A DNA stretch of 64,000 bases from CATQHL01 sp965242895 (GTDB taxonomy: Bacteria; Actinomycetota; Acidimicrobiia; Acidimicrobiales; CATQHL01): contig OZ251507.1 in NCBI GenBank assembly GCA_965242895.1, positions 868,001 to 932,000 on the forward strand, given 5' to 3'. The position numbers were made by a program, and so were the translations under genes. The notes below the pieces were generated by a model. It had not been told where the DNA came from. It was given only the letters and a program-made list of their open reading frames with translations, and did not search any database. Below, piece by piece: positions 37,127 through 45,686 of this stretch; the first letter of the stretch is position 1; every line of letters starts with the position of its first letter.

Positions 37127-37911
37127 TGGCCAACGCAGCCGCCGTTCGCAGTCGTCAGCCCGCAGCGGCGCGCGCCACGCTCCGCTACGTGCGCGGTTCG
37201 GCGCCTAAGGCGCGCGTGGTGCTCGATCAGATACGAGATAAGTCGTATGTGAGGGCGGCGGAGACGCTCAAGTTTTCGGAGCGGCGCATCGCCGGGAAGG
37301 TTTTGCAGTGCCTGGAATCGGCGGGAGCAAACGCCGAGAACAACAAGCAGTTCGACACCGACGAACTCTTCGTCTTGGAGTGCTACGCAGACGTGGGGCC
37401 CAGCATCAAGCGGTGGCGGCCGAGGGCACGCGGTCGAGCCACCCCCATCACCAAACGCACTTGCCACATCACCGTGGTGCTAGGACGCTTCACTGCGGAA
37501 GAGCGAGAGATTATGACAAGCAGGAGCTCAGCGGCTCAGGAAGCCCGCCGCCGCAGGGTTGCGGCGAGCCGGGCAGAGGCTGCGGCGAAGGAAGAGGCGG
37601 AAGCGGAAGCGGCCGACGAGGAAGCACCCGACGGGGCCGACCTCAAGGGTGCTGACGACGAGGCCGAGCCCGGCGGCGACTCCGACGCCACTGAAAAAGC
37701 CCCCGAAAACGCGACCGGGGACACTCTCACTGACAAGACTGACACCGACCCCGACGACGCCAACGCTGACAAGACTGGTGCGACCGGTGGCGCCGACCCC
37801 GACGATGTAGCTGCCGGCGGCGACTCCGACGACGACCCCGCTGACGGCGCCGAGACCGAGACCGACGCCGCCGCCGACGCCCCAGACCGAAAGAAAGCCG
37901 AGGAACACTGA
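37126..37911 (+). CDS. rplV: 50S ribosomal protein L22 with a long acidic tail
   Basis: Residues about 15-125 are standard L22 (SAPKARVVLDQIRDKSYVRA and RPRARGRATPITKRTCHI). The protein continues to 261 residues with a tail of Ala, Asp, Glu, Gly and Thr (helical EAEAEAADEE text, then DPDD-rich repeats). The tail alone is longer than the domain. L22 lines the exit tunnel; the tail would have to project from the ribosome surface. It overlaps rpsC by one base. Confidence 0.95.
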   Translation: MANAAAVRSRQPAAARATLRYVRGSAPKARVVLDQIRDKSYVRAAETLKFSERRIAGKVLQCLESAGANAENNKQFDTDELFVLECYADVGPSIKRWRPRARGRATPITKRTCHITVVLGRFTAEEREIMTSRSSAAQEARRRRVAASRAEAAAKEEAEAEAADEEAPDGADLKGADDEAEPGGDSDATEKAPENATGDTLTDKTDTDPDDANADKTGATGGADPDDVAAGGDSDDDPADGAETETDAAADAPDRKKAEEH

Positions 37912-38819
37912 TGGGACAAAAGGTCAACCCTTACGGATTCCGACTGGGCATCACAACCGACTGGAAGTCTCGCTGGTTCGCCACCCGCAAGGAGTACCAG
38001 GAGTTTGTGATCGAGGACTGGAAGATACGCGACTACCTGATGGGGGAATTACCTCACGCCGCCATCAGCCGCATAGAGGTGGAACGCACCAGAGATCGTC
38101 TTCGCATCGACGTGCACACCGCCCGCCCAGGAATCGTCATCGGACGCAAAGGGTCGGAAGCCGACCGTCTTCGCACGGGACTTGCGGAGATAACCGGGAA
38201 CAAGAAAGTGCAGCTCAACGTGCAGGAAATCAAGGAGCCGGAGCTAGAGGCGGCTCTCATAGCTCAGGGCATCGCCGACCAGTTGACCGGACGCGTGGCG
38301 TTCCGGCGGGCGATGAAGCGAGCAGTGCAGAACGCTCAAAAGGCGGGAGTCAAGGGCATTCGAGTGCAGTGCTCGGGACGGCTAGGCGGATCGGAGATGG
38401 CCCGCACCGAGTGGTATCGAGAAGGTCGAGTTCCCCTTCACACCCTGCGAGCCGACATCGACTACGGCTTTCGGGAGGCGCACACCACCTACGGCAGAAT
38501 TGGCGTGAAGGTCTGGACGTACAAAGGCGACATCCTCCCCTACAAGATCGACAGCGATGAAAAGATCAATCGTGAGGTTGCGATGGCTGTAGGTGAGACG
38601 GCAGGCCCCACTCGCGCCCGGAAGATCGTGGCTTCCTCAGCACGACGCCGCAGCGAGGAAACCGAGCCGGAGTATCCCACCGAACTCGAGGAGATGCGTC
38701 CCCTCGTTGCGGAGGCCGACGAAGAGTTTGAACGGCTTCTGGAGCAAGAAGAGGAACTCGAGCGCGTCGCCCGAGGCCAGCAGGAGGTCCCCCACTTCCG
38801 ACCAGGAGACGCTGACTAA
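37911..38819 (+). CDS. rpsC: 30S ribosomal protein S3
   Basis: 302 residues. MGQKVNPYGFRLGITTDWKS opens the protein, the KH domain has VIGRKGSEADRLR near residue 80, and the S3 C-terminal domain ends near residue 215 with GVKVWTYKGDILPYK. A Glu-rich tail of about 70 residues follows, longer than in most bacteria. S3 forms the mRNA entry site with S4 and S5. Confidence 0.97.
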   Translation: MGQKVNPYGFRLGITTDWKSRWFATRKEYQEFVIEDWKIRDYLMGELPHAAISRIEVERTRDRLRIDVHTARPGIVIGRKGSEADRLRTGLAEITGNKKVQLNVQEIKEPELEAALIAQGIADQLTGRVAFRRAMKRAVQNAQKAGVKGIRVQCSGRLGGSEMARTEWYREGRVPLHTLRADIDYGFREAHTTYGRIGVKVWTYKGDILPYKIDSDEKINREVAMAVGETAGPTRARKIVASSARRRSEETEPEYPTELEEMRPLVAEADEEFERLLEQEEELERVARGQQEVPHFRPGDAD

Positions 38820-38821
38820 CC

Positions 38822-39238
38822 ATGTTGATGCCGAAAAAGACCCGCTACCGCAAGCAGCACCGCGGGCGCACGAGAGGAATGACCAAGGGCGGCGCTGAGC
38901 TGGCCTTTGGCGACTACGGCATCCAGACGCTGGAGCCGGGGTGGATCACTGCTCCTCAGATTGAGGCGGCACGCGTGGCTATGACGCGCCACGTCCGACG
39001 GGGCGGGAAGGTCTGGATTAACGTCTTCCCTGACAAGCCCGTGACGCAGAAGCCGGCAGAGACCCGGATGGGATCGGGCAAGGGCAACCCTGAGCACTGG
39101 GTGGCGGTCGTGCGCCCGGGACGGGTTCTGTTCGAATTGTCCTATCCCGACACGAATGTGGCGCGAGCAGCGATCGAGCGCGCCATCCAGAAGCTTCCGG
39201 TGAAGGCCCGGTTCATCTCTAGGCACAAAGGGATATAG
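38822..39238 (+). CDS. rplP: 50S ribosomal protein L16
   Basis: 138 residues, standard. MLMPKKTRYRKQHRGR at the start and RMGSGKGNPEHWVAVVRPGR near residue 82 are diagnostic. L16 contacts A-site tRNA near the peptidyl-transferase centre. It lies 2 bases after rpsC. Confidence 0.97.
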   Translation: MLMPKKTRYRKQHRGRTRGMTKGGAELAFGDYGIQTLEPGWITAPQIEAARVAMTRHVRRGGKVWINVFPDKPVTQKPAETRMGSGKGNPEHWVAVVRPGRVLFELSYPDTNVARAAIERAIQKLPVKARFISRHKGI

Positions 39239-39240
39239 CG

Positions 39241-39597
39241 ATGGCGCGTAAACGGAGCTTGGCGGACATGGGAGATCAGGAACTCATCGGAATGCTCGAT
39301 GAGACCAAGGACGAGCTCTTAAATCTGAAATTCCAGAGCGCCACCGGCCAACTCGACAACTCGAACCTGCTGATGCAGACGCGCAGGCAGGTGGCGCGCA
39401 TCCACACCGAACTGAGAATCCGTGAAATCCAAGAGGCGGAGCGGACGTTCGCCGACGGCGGCGCCACCTCTTCCGAACGGGCGGCGGATGCTGAGGGGGA
39501 CGACCGCCTCGCCGAACTCCCCGAAGAGGAGCAGCCAGCAATCGAGAGCAAACCTCTCAAGAAAAAACGAAAGAGCAGGAACAGAAGCGATGCCTGA
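39241..39597 (+). CDS. rpmC: 50S ribosomal protein L29, extended
   Basis: Residues 1-68 are L29 (ELIGMLDETKDELLNLKFQS and IHTELRIREI). The remaining 50 are an acidic linker and a Lys/Arg end (KPLKKKRKSRNR), nearly doubling the usual 65 residues. Its stop lies 8 bases inside the next gene. L29 sits by the tunnel exit beside L23. Confidence 0.94.
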   Translation: MARKRSLADMGDQELIGMLDETKDELLNLKFQSATGQLDNSNLLMQTRRQVARIHTELRIREIQEAERTFADGGATSSERAADAEGDDRLAELPEEEQPAIESKPLKKKRKSRNRSDA

Positions 39598-40021
39598 AAA
39601 CTCTCCGGCGAAGACGGACGCAGCGCACTCCGCCGGCCAAGAAGCCGCCGGCCAACCGGACGCCGCCAAACCGGACGCCCAAACGGACGCCGGCCAACCG
39701 GACGCCGCCCAGGTGGCCAAAGATTTGACGAACTCCGCAGGCGCCTCCCTGCCTGTTTCCGACGTTTCCGACCGTGCTAGCCGCAAGCAGAGAGACGGCG
39801 TGGTCGTCTCGACGTCCATGGAGCGCACTGCCGTGGTGCTCCTCACCGAGAGGGTGCGCCATCGCAGTTACGGCAAGATCGTCGGGCGGCGAGCACGCCT
39901 CTACGTTCACGACGCCAACAACGAACTGGGCGTGGGCGACAAAGTCCGAGTGGTGGAAACACGCCCGCTTTCCAAGAAGAAGCGCTGGCGGCTCGTCGAG
40001 ATACTGGAAAGAGCTAGGTAG
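39590..40021 (+). CDS. rpsQ: 30S ribosomal protein S17 with an N-terminal extension
   Basis: 143 residues from the ATG at 39590, which overlaps the rpmC stop. The S17 OB fold occupies about residues 62-143 (RKQRDGVVVSTSMERTAVVL and the ETRPLSKKKRWRLVEIL end). The first 60 residues are low complexity, with GQPDAA/KPDAQ-type repeats of Ala, Asp, Gln and Pro. S17 is a primary 16S rRNA binder, and such a leader is unusual. Confidence 0.94.
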   Translation: MPENSPAKTDAAHSAGQEAAGQPDAAKPDAQTDAGQPDAAQVAKDLTNSAGASLPVSDVSDRASRKQRDGVVVSTSMERTAVVLLTERVRHRSYGKIVGRRARLYVHDANNELGVGDKVRVVETRPLSKKKRWRLVEILERAR

Positions 40022-40030
40022 GTATTTCGC

Positions 40031-40399
40031 ATGATTCAGCAGGAAACACGCCTTAAGGTTGCGGACAACTCAGGCGCCAAGGAGGTGCTCTGTATCAAGG
40101 TGCTGGGAGGCTCTGGCCGGCGCTACGCCTCAATCGGAGACGTCTTCGTGGGCACAGTGAAGTCGGCCATTCCCGGTGCGGCGGTGAAGAAGGGCGACGT
40201 GGTGCGCTGCGTGGTGGTGCGGACACGCAAGGAAAAGCGACGGGTGGACGGCAGTTACATTCGCTTCGACGAAAACGCTGCGGTGCTGCTCAACGAGCAA
40301 AATCAGCCCAGCGGAACGCGCATCTTCGGCCCTGTGGGGCGAGAACTCCGAGACAAACGCTTCATGCGCATCGTCTCCTTAGCGGCAGAGGTGCTTTGA
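40031..40399 (+). CDS. rplN: 50S ribosomal protein L14
   Basis: 122 residues, exact family length. It starts MIQQETRLKVADNSGAKEVL, ends RELRDKRFMRIVSLAAEVL, and holds the RRVDGSYIRFDENAAVLL stretch. It forms an intersubunit bridge. The TGA shares its last base with the ATG of rplX. Confidence 0.97.
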   Translation: MIQQETRLKVADNSGAKEVLCIKVLGGSGRRYASIGDVFVGTVKSAIPGAAVKKGDVVRCVVVRTRKEKRRVDGSYIRFDENAAVLLNEQNQPSGTRIFGPVGRELRDKRFMRIVSLAAEVL

Positions 40400-40716
40400 T
40401 GGCCAAGATACGCAAGGGCGACCGCGTGGTGGTGCTGTCGGGCAAAGACCGCAATGCGGAGGGCGTGGTATCCGCCGTCTTTCCGGAGAAGGGCACGCTG
40501 CTCGTAGACGGTCTGAACGTCGTCAAGAAACACCAGAAACCCAACCAGGCAGGGGTCATGCAGGGAGGCATAATCGACATGGACATGCCCATTCCGATCT
40601 CTCGGGTGGCCGTCGTCAGCCCGGAAGACGGCAAGCCCACCAGGGTCGGGTACCGCCTCACGCCCGACGGGAAAAAGGTGCGCATCTGCAAGCGCACCGG
40701 GGCGGACATTCCGTGA
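40399..40716 (+). CDS. rplX: 50S ribosomal protein L24
   Basis: 105 residues from the ATG at 40399. The KOW motif (KGDRVVVLSGKDRNAEGVVSAV) and the VDGLNVVKKHQKP segment identify L24, an early assembly protein. Its stop overlaps the GTG of rplE in a GTGA arrangement. Confidence 0.96.
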   Translation: MAKIRKGDRVVVLSGKDRNAEGVVSAVFPEKGTLLVDGLNVVKKHQKPNQAGVMQGGIIDMDMPIPISRVAVVSPEDGKPTRVGYRLTPDGKKVRICKRTGADIP

Positions 40717-41339
40717 GCGCTGTGAGCGCCGGGAGCGCATCGACGGCCATCGCCGAGGAAGCGCCCGAGAAGGCGCCCGAAGCGCCCCCGCGCCTGAAGG
40801 TGCTCTACCGGTCGGAGATACGCCCGCGCCTGCAAGAGGAACTCAACCTGGGCAACGTCCACCAGGTGCCGTCTCTGGAAAAGATCGTGCTGAACATGGG
40901 AGTCGGCGAGGCGACCCGTCAAGCAAGCCTGCTCCAAGGCGCAGTCGCTGACATGTCCGTCATAGCTGGGCAGCGTCCCGTGACAGTGGGGGCGCGCCGA
41001 TCTATCGCAGGGTTTAGACTTAGAGAGGGGAACGTCATCGGAGTGAAGGCGACCCTTAGGGGGGATCGGATGTGGGAGTTCCTAGACCGGCTCATCAACC
41101 TGGCTATCCCTCGCATCCGCGACTTCCGCGGGCTTTCGCTGAACTCCTTTGACGGATGCGGTAATTACTCCTTCGGGGTGCGTGAACAGCTCATCTTTCC
41201 GGAGATCGACTACGACAAAATCGACACCATCAGGGGAATGGACATCACCCTCGTCACCACCGCCTCTGAGGACGCCGAAGCACGCTTGCTGCTCGAGGCG
41301 TTCGGGTTTCCGCTGCGACGGGAACACCAAGGCGGCTGA
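40713..41339 (+). CDS. rplE: 50S ribosomal protein L5
   Basis: 208 residues, GTG start. The L5 core begins near residue 27 (LKVLYRSEIRPRLQEEL), with SLEKIVLNMGVG, RPVTVGARRSIAGFRLREG and the GNYSFGVREQLIFPEI motif. The first 26 residues are an Ala/Glu/Pro leader not found in most L5. L5 binds 5S rRNA. Confidence 0.96.
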   Translation: MSAVSAGSASTAIAEEAPEKAPEAPPRLKVLYRSEIRPRLQEELNLGNVHQVPSLEKIVLNMGVGEATRQASLLQGAVADMSVIAGQRPVTVGARRSIAGFRLREGNVIGVKATLRGDRMWEFLDRLINLAIPRIRDFRGLSLNSFDGCGNYSFGVREQLIFPEIDYDKIDTIRGMDITLVTTASEDAEARLLLEAFGFPLRREHQGG

Positions 41340-41442
41340 GGGGGGATTCGAGAGACCGCCTCGACGAGACGACAAGACAGCAGCAAAACGCACGAGACCC
41401 GCACCAGAAAACAGACCGCACCAGAAAACAGCGAAAGGCAAA

Positions 41443-41628
41443 ATGGCCAAGAAAGCCCTCATAAACAAGCAAAATCGAACCCCCAAGTTCAAGGTGAGGC
41501 AGTACACCCGCTGCCAGCGCTGCGGACGTCCGCGGGCGGTGTATCGAAGGTTCGGGCTCTGTCGAGTCTGCCTGCGCGAACTGGCTCACGCCGGAGAGAT
41601 CCCAGGACTCACCAAGGCGAGTTGGTAG
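41443..41628 (+). CDS. rpsN: 30S ribosomal protein S14, zinc-binding type Z
   Basis: 61 residues, starting MAKKALINKQNRTPKFKV. The four cysteines C-x2-C and C-x2-C (RCQRCGRP and LCRVC) make the zinc knuckle of the short S14 form, as in actinobacteria and firmicutes. The 100-base gap before it has no other gene. Its end overlaps the region just before rpsH. Confidence 0.97.
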   Translation: MAKKALINKQNRTPKFKVRQYTRCQRCGRPRAVYRRFGLCRVCLRELAHAGEIPGLTKASW

Positions 41629-41639
41629 GAGTCGCCCAG

Positions 41640-42041
41640 ATGACCATGACCGATCCCATCGCCGACATGCTCACGAGAATCCGCAACGCCAATCTGGCCA
41701 TGCACGAAGAAGTGCGAATGCCCTACTCCAAAATGAAAAAGGCCTTGGCCGAGGTGCTGCGGCACGAGGGGTACATAGCCGACTACGCGGTTCAGGGGGG
41801 CGACGGCCCTGCCCAGGTGCTCACCATCGATCTGAAGTACTCCCCGGAGCGGGAGCGCGTGATCACCGAACTCAGGCGCATCTCCAAGTCGGGGCGCCGC
41901 GTCTACACCAAGGCCGACAAGTTGCCTCGCGTCATGGGGGGGCTGGGCATCGCCGTGCTCTCCACGAGCAAGGGGCTCATGACCGACCAGGAAGCACGCC
42001 GCCGCCGTCTCGGCGGCGAGGTTCTCTGTTACGTCTGGTAG
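41640..42041 (+). CDS. rpsH: 30S ribosomal protein S8
   Basis: 133 residues from the ATG at 41640 (MTMTDPIADMLTRIRNAN), preceded by TAGGAG. The C-terminal LPRVMGGLGIAVLSTSKGLM and the final GGEVLCYVW are the family signature. S8 binds helix 21 of 16S rRNA and represses the spc operon in some bacteria. Confidence 0.97.
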   Translation: MTMTDPIADMLTRIRNANLAMHEEVRMPYSKMKKALAEVLRHEGYIADYAVQGGDGPAQVLTIDLKYSPERERVITELRRISKSGRRVYTKADKLPRVMGGLGIAVLSTSKGLMTDQEARRRRLGGEVLCYVW

Positions 42042-42076
42042 TAAGTCTGGCAGCGGTTGTAAGCAGGTCGTCGAAC

Positions 42077-42616
42077 GTGTCGCGAGTAGGCAAAGCCCCG
42101 ATCCCTATACCGAAAGGGGTCTCCGTAAGCATTGGAGACGGCAAGGTCGTAGTCACCGGCCCTAAGGGGGAACTCAGCCAGTCGATACCTGGGGGCATCG
42201 GAATCTCGCAGACGGAAGACGAGATCCGCGTCGAGCGCTCCGGGGACGAACGCGAGTCGCGTTCCCTGCATGGTCTGATGCGGGCGCTCCTGAACAACAT
42301 GGTGATCGGCGTCAGTCAGGGCTACCAACGGGAACTGGAGATCGTGGGGGTGGGTTACCGAGCCGCCGCTGCGGGAGACCGCAAGCTGGAACTCCAACTT
42401 GGTTTCAGCCATCCCGTGAAGGTGGAAGCGCCCGAAGGGATCAGTTTCGAGGTGCCGCAGCCCACGCTCATCCGCGTCTGTGGCATAGACAAGCAGAAAG
42501 TGGGTCAGGCGGCGGCCGAGATTCGAGCGCTGCGCAAGCCCGAACCTTACAAGGGCAAGGGAATACGACACGCCGGAGAGTTCGTCCGCCGCAAGGCGGG
42601 CAAGGCCGCCACCTAG
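42077..42616 (+). CDS. rplF: 50S ribosomal protein L6
   Basis: 179 residues, GTG start (MSRVGKAPIPIPKGVSVSI). It has both L6 repeats and the PEPYKGKGIRHAGEFVRRKAGK end. It sits near the factor-binding site of the large subunit. Confidence 0.97.
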   Translation: MSRVGKAPIPIPKGVSVSIGDGKVVVTGPKGELSQSIPGGIGISQTEDEIRVERSGDERESRSLHGLMRALLNNMVIGVSQGYQRELEIVGVGYRAAAAGDRKLELQLGFSHPVKVEAPEGISFEVPQPTLIRVCGIDKQKVGQAAAEIRALRKPEPYKGKGIRHAGEFVRRKAGKAAT

Positions 42617-42687
42617 CCGATAATCCTCACCATGGAATACACAAAATCCGCACCGCCAAAATCCGCAAGGGAAGGTTCAGCAATCAG

Positions 42688-43053
42688 ATGACCAACGTTT
42701 CAGCCACGCGCCGGCGGGCGCGCCTACGCAGGCACCGTCGGCTGCGAAAAAAGATTTCCGGCTCGGCCGAGCGCCCGCGCCTAGCGGTGTTCAGATCTAG
42801 CCGCCACATCAGCGCACAACTTATCGATGACGATGCGGGCAGGACGCTGGCGTCAGCGTCGAGCGTCGAGGCGGAGCTGAGGGACTCTTCGCCGTCTCCC
42901 ATGGATGCGGCGGCTGCGGTCGGACGCCTTCTTGCGGAGCGCGCCGGACAGGCCGGAATAGGGGTGGCCGTCTTCGACAGGGGCGGTTTTCAGTATCACG
43001 GGCGCGTCGCGGCAGTGGCCGAGGCTGCTCGTGAAGCAGGACTGGAGTTCTGA
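42688..43053 (+). CDS. rplR: 50S ribosomal protein L18
   Basis: 121 residues. It begins with an Arg-rich stretch, then RPRLAVFRSSRHISAQLIDD and the GIGVAVFDRGGFQYHGRVAA end, which bind 5S rRNA. AAGGGAAGG lies about 12 bases upstream. A 71-base gap separates it from rplF. Confidence 0.96.
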   Translation: MTNVSATRRRARLRRHRRLRKKISGSAERPRLAVFRSSRHISAQLIDDDAGRTLASASSVEAELRDSSPSPMDAAAAVGRLLAERAGQAGIGVAVFDRGGFQYHGRVAAVAEAAREAGLEF

Positions 43054-43054
43054 G

Positions 43055-43633
43055 ATGGCGCTTCCCGAACCGCAGAGCGCGCGGCTTCGCCTCAACGATT
43101 CCAGGGTCATTCACATAAACCGCGTCGCCAAGGTGGTCAAGGGCGGTAGGCGTTTCTCGTTCTCCGCACTGGTGGTGATCGGCGACGGGGACGGATACGT
43201 GGGACTGGGCTATGGCAAGGCCAAGGAAGTCCCCCTGGCCATCCAGAAGGGCACCGAAGAGGCGAAGCGGGACGTGTTCAACGTGCCTTTGGCGGGCAGC
43301 ACGATTATCCATGAAGTGCTCGGTCGTTGGGGGGCGGGAAGGGTGCTGCTGAAGCCCGCCGCAGCCGGCACGGGGGTCATAGCCGGAGGAGCCGCACGTC
43401 TCATTCTGGAGGAGGCAGGGGTCCGCGACGTCCTGTGCAAGTCCCTGGGATCCTCCAACAACATCAACGTGGCCAGAGCCACCATCGCAGGCTTGAAGTC
43501 GCTCATGAAACCCGACAGCGTGGGACGGCTGAGAGGGCGTCACCCCTCTGAGTTCGTGCCTCCCGGACTTCTCGCCGCCTACAACGAGACGAAACGCGAC
43601 AGAGCCCTTCGAGAAACGGGCCGCTTCGAATGA
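43055..43633 (+). CDS. rpsE: 30S ribosomal protein S5
   Basis: 192 residues from the ATG at 43055, which directly follows the rplR stop. The double-stranded-RNA-binding part has INRVAKVVKGGRRFSFSALV and GYGKAKEVPLAIQKG. The C-terminal part has GTGVIAGGAARLILEEAGV and GSSNNINVARATI. S5 acts in decoding fidelity and mRNA entry. It overlaps rpmD by 4 bases. Confidence 0.97.
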   Translation: MALPEPQSARLRLNDSRVIHINRVAKVVKGGRRFSFSALVVIGDGDGYVGLGYGKAKEVPLAIQKGTEEAKRDVFNVPLAGSTIIHEVLGRWGAGRVLLKPAAAGTGVIAGGAARLILEEAGVRDVLCKSLGSSNNINVARATIAGLKSLMKPDSVGRLRGRHPSEFVPPGLLAAYNETKRDRALRETGRFE

Positions 43634-43851
43634 GCAAGCAATCCAAAGAGCAGAAGAGCACGGGCACACAGCTCCTCGTCACCCAGATCCGTTCCGGCAT
43701 CGGGCGCCCGCCCGCCCAGCGGCGCACCCTGCGAGCCTTGGGTCTAGGGCGGATCGGGAAATCCCGCACTCTGCCGGATAGACCGGAGATTCGCGGCATG
43801 ATCTCCAGAGTTTCCCACCTGGTTTCGGTAAAGGAGGCGTCTACCCCATGA
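43630..43851 (+). CDS. rpmD: 50S ribosomal protein L30
   Basis: 73 residues. The core QLLVTQIRSGIGRPPAQRRT and LRALGLGRIGKSRTLPDRPE is typical. About a dozen extra residues precede it. Its stop overlaps the rplO start by 4 bases. Confidence 0.95.
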   Translation: MSKQSKEQKSTGTQLLVTQIRSGIGRPPAQRRTLRALGLGRIGKSRTLPDRPEIRGMISRVSHLVSVKEASTP

Positions 43852-44336
43852 AGGTTCACGACCTCAAGCCTGCAGCGGGCAGCCGCCGCCCGCCCAAGCG
43901 GGTGGCTAGAGGCATCCGCGGCAAGGGCGGCAAGACCGCAGGCAGAGGCACCAAAGGTCAGCGCGCTCGAAGCAAGGTGCCGGTCGGCTTCGAAGGCGGA
44001 CAGATGCCGCTGGCGCGCCGTGTGCCCAAGTTGCGGGGATTCAACAACCCCTTCAGAGTGGAGTATCAATCGGTCAACCTCGACGTCATAGAGTCTTCGG
44101 GTCTGAAAGAGGTGACCCCCGAGACTCTTTACGCCAGCGGGCTCATCCGCAAAGGCGCCCTTGTGAAGGTGCTGGGGAGAGGCGAACTGACCCGCAAGGT
44201 GAAGGTGAGCGCCCACGCCTTTTCTCGGACCGCCCTGGAAGCCCTGGAAGCGGCGGGTGCGGCAGTCGAAGTCCTGCCCAAGCCCTGGGGGGATCGCCGC
44301 CCGCCCGCGAGGGGCAATGCCCTCACCAACCGCTAG
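43848..44336 (+). CDS. rplO: 50S ribosomal protein L15
   Basis: 162 residues. MKVHDLKPAAGSRRPPKRVA, the Gly/Lys-rich GIRGKGGKTAGRGTKGQRAR and the GFEGGQMPLARRVPKLRGF motif identify L15, a late assembly protein of the large subunit. Confidence 0.97.
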   Translation: MKVHDLKPAAGSRRPPKRVARGIRGKGGKTAGRGTKGQRARSKVPVGFEGGQMPLARRVPKLRGFNNPFRVEYQSVNLDVIESSGLKEVTPETLYASGLIRKGALVKVLGRGELTRKVKVSAHAFSRTALEALEAAGAAVEVLPKPWGDRRPPARGNALTNR

Positions 44337-44354
44337 GCGCTGCAAGGAGGCGAC

Positions 44355-45686
44355 GTGTTCGGAAAGGTGATTCAGAACGTCCTCAACGTCTTCCGCATAC
44401 CTGACCTGCGGGGGAAGATTCTGTTCACTCTGAGCATGATCGTGGTGTACAGGATCGGGGCGTTCATTCCGGCTCCGGGCATCAACCTTGAGGCCATTCG
44501 TCCGCTGCAGGAGGCGGCCGAGGACGGCGGCATCCTGAACTTCCTGCAACTCTTCTCGGGCGGCGCCCTCACCCAGTTCGCCATCTTCTCCTTGGGCGTG
44601 TTCCCTTACATCACTGCGTCCATCATCATGCAGGTGCTGGGCGTTGTGGTGCCCAGAATCGAGCAGTGGCAGCAGCAGGGCGCGGTGGGTCAGCGCAAGA
44701 TCAACCAATGGACCCGCTATATGACCATCGGGATCGCCCTCATTCAGGCGACCGGGTTCGCCTTCCTCTTCCACAACAGCGGGGGGGGTCTGGCCGGCGG
44801 AACCGGCATCCCCGACCTCCTGCCGAATTTCACTGTCCCGCGCGTGGGCTTGGTCGTGCTCACACTCACGGCTGGCACAGCTCTGCTGATGTGGATGGGC
44901 GAACTTGTCACTCAGAAGGGGGTGGGCAACGGAATGTCGCTCATCATCTTTGCTGCCGTAGTCAGCGTGCTCCCCAGCCAGTTCGCCACTGTCAAGGGCA
45001 ACTCCGGCTGGGTCGGCATCATCCAGGTCCTCGCCATGTACTTGGTGCTGCTGGTTCTGATCGTCTTTGTGGAGCAGGGTCAGCGCCGCATCACGGTGCA
45101 ATTCTCCAAGCGGGTGGTGGGACGGCGGATGACCACGGGCGGAAGCACCTACATTCCGCTCAAGGTGAATCAGTCGGGCGTCATCCCCATCATCTTCGCC
45201 AGCTCCGTGCTCTATCTGCCGCAACTCATCGCCGTGGTGCTGCCCTCCGACGGGTGGGGCGAAGCGGTGCGAAACTGGGTTAACGACCACCTCGTGCGCT
45301 ACGACGACCCCTTCTACCTGATCTTCTTTGGGCTGCTCATCATCGGATTCGCCTATTTCTACACCGCCATCAGCTTCGACCCTGTCAAGCAGGCGGACAA
45401 CATCCGCAAGCAGGGCGGGTTCATTCCAGGCATCCGCCCAGGGCGGCCAACCGAGCGCCACCTCGCCCATGTGCTGTCGCGCATCACCCTGCCCGGCTCG
45501 CTTTTCCTAGCTCTCATAGCGCTGACGCCTGCGGTGGTCATCGGCAACATCGTCCCCACCAGCACGCAGGGCATCTTCAGTTTCACGGGGATTTCCATCC
45601 TGATCGCTGTGGGTGTGGCGCTCGAGACGATGAAGCAGATCGACAGCCAGCTCATGCTGCGCAACTACGAAGGTTTCCTGAAGTGA
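44355..45686 (+). CDS. secY: preprotein translocase channel subunit SecY
   Basis: 443 residues, GTG start with AGGAGG upstream. The profile shows the ten membrane helices of SecY. Landmarks are the plug-region start LQLFSGGALTQFAIFSLGVFPYITASII, the cytoplasmic loop with RRITVQFSKRVVGRRM, and GGFIPGIRPGRPTERHLAHVL. It is the core of the Sec channel and would export the secreted and lipid-anchored proteins of this window. The stop overlaps the adk GTG (GTGA). Confidence 0.97.
   Translation: MFGKVIQNVLNVFRIPDLRGKILFTLSMIVVYRIGAFIPAPGINLEAIRPLQEAAEDGGILNFLQLFSGGALTQFAIFSLGVFPYITASIIMQVLGVVVPRIEQWQQQGAVGQRKINQWTRYMTIGIALIQATGFAFLFHNSGGGLAGGTGIPDLLPNFTVPRVGLVVLTLTAGTALLMWMGELVTQKGVGNGMSLIIFAAVVSVLPSQFATVKGNSGWVGIIQVLAMYLVLLVLIVFVEQGQRRITVQFSKRVVGRRMTTGGSTYIPLKVNQSGVIPIIFASSVLYLPQLIAVVLPSDGWGEAVRNWVNDHLVRYDDPFYLIFFGLLIIGFAYFYTAISFDPVKQADNIRKQGGFIPGIRPGRPTERHLAHVLSRITLPGSLFLALIALTPAVVIGNIVPTSTQGIFSFTGISILIAVGVALETMKQIDSQLMLRNYEGFLK

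Noticed and set aside
43503..45470. A 655-codon open frame antisense to rpsE, rpmD, rplO and secY
   Set aside because: It runs across four certain genes on the other strand, has no family similarity and a His/Gln/Asp-rich composition typical of antisense frames in GC-rich DNA.
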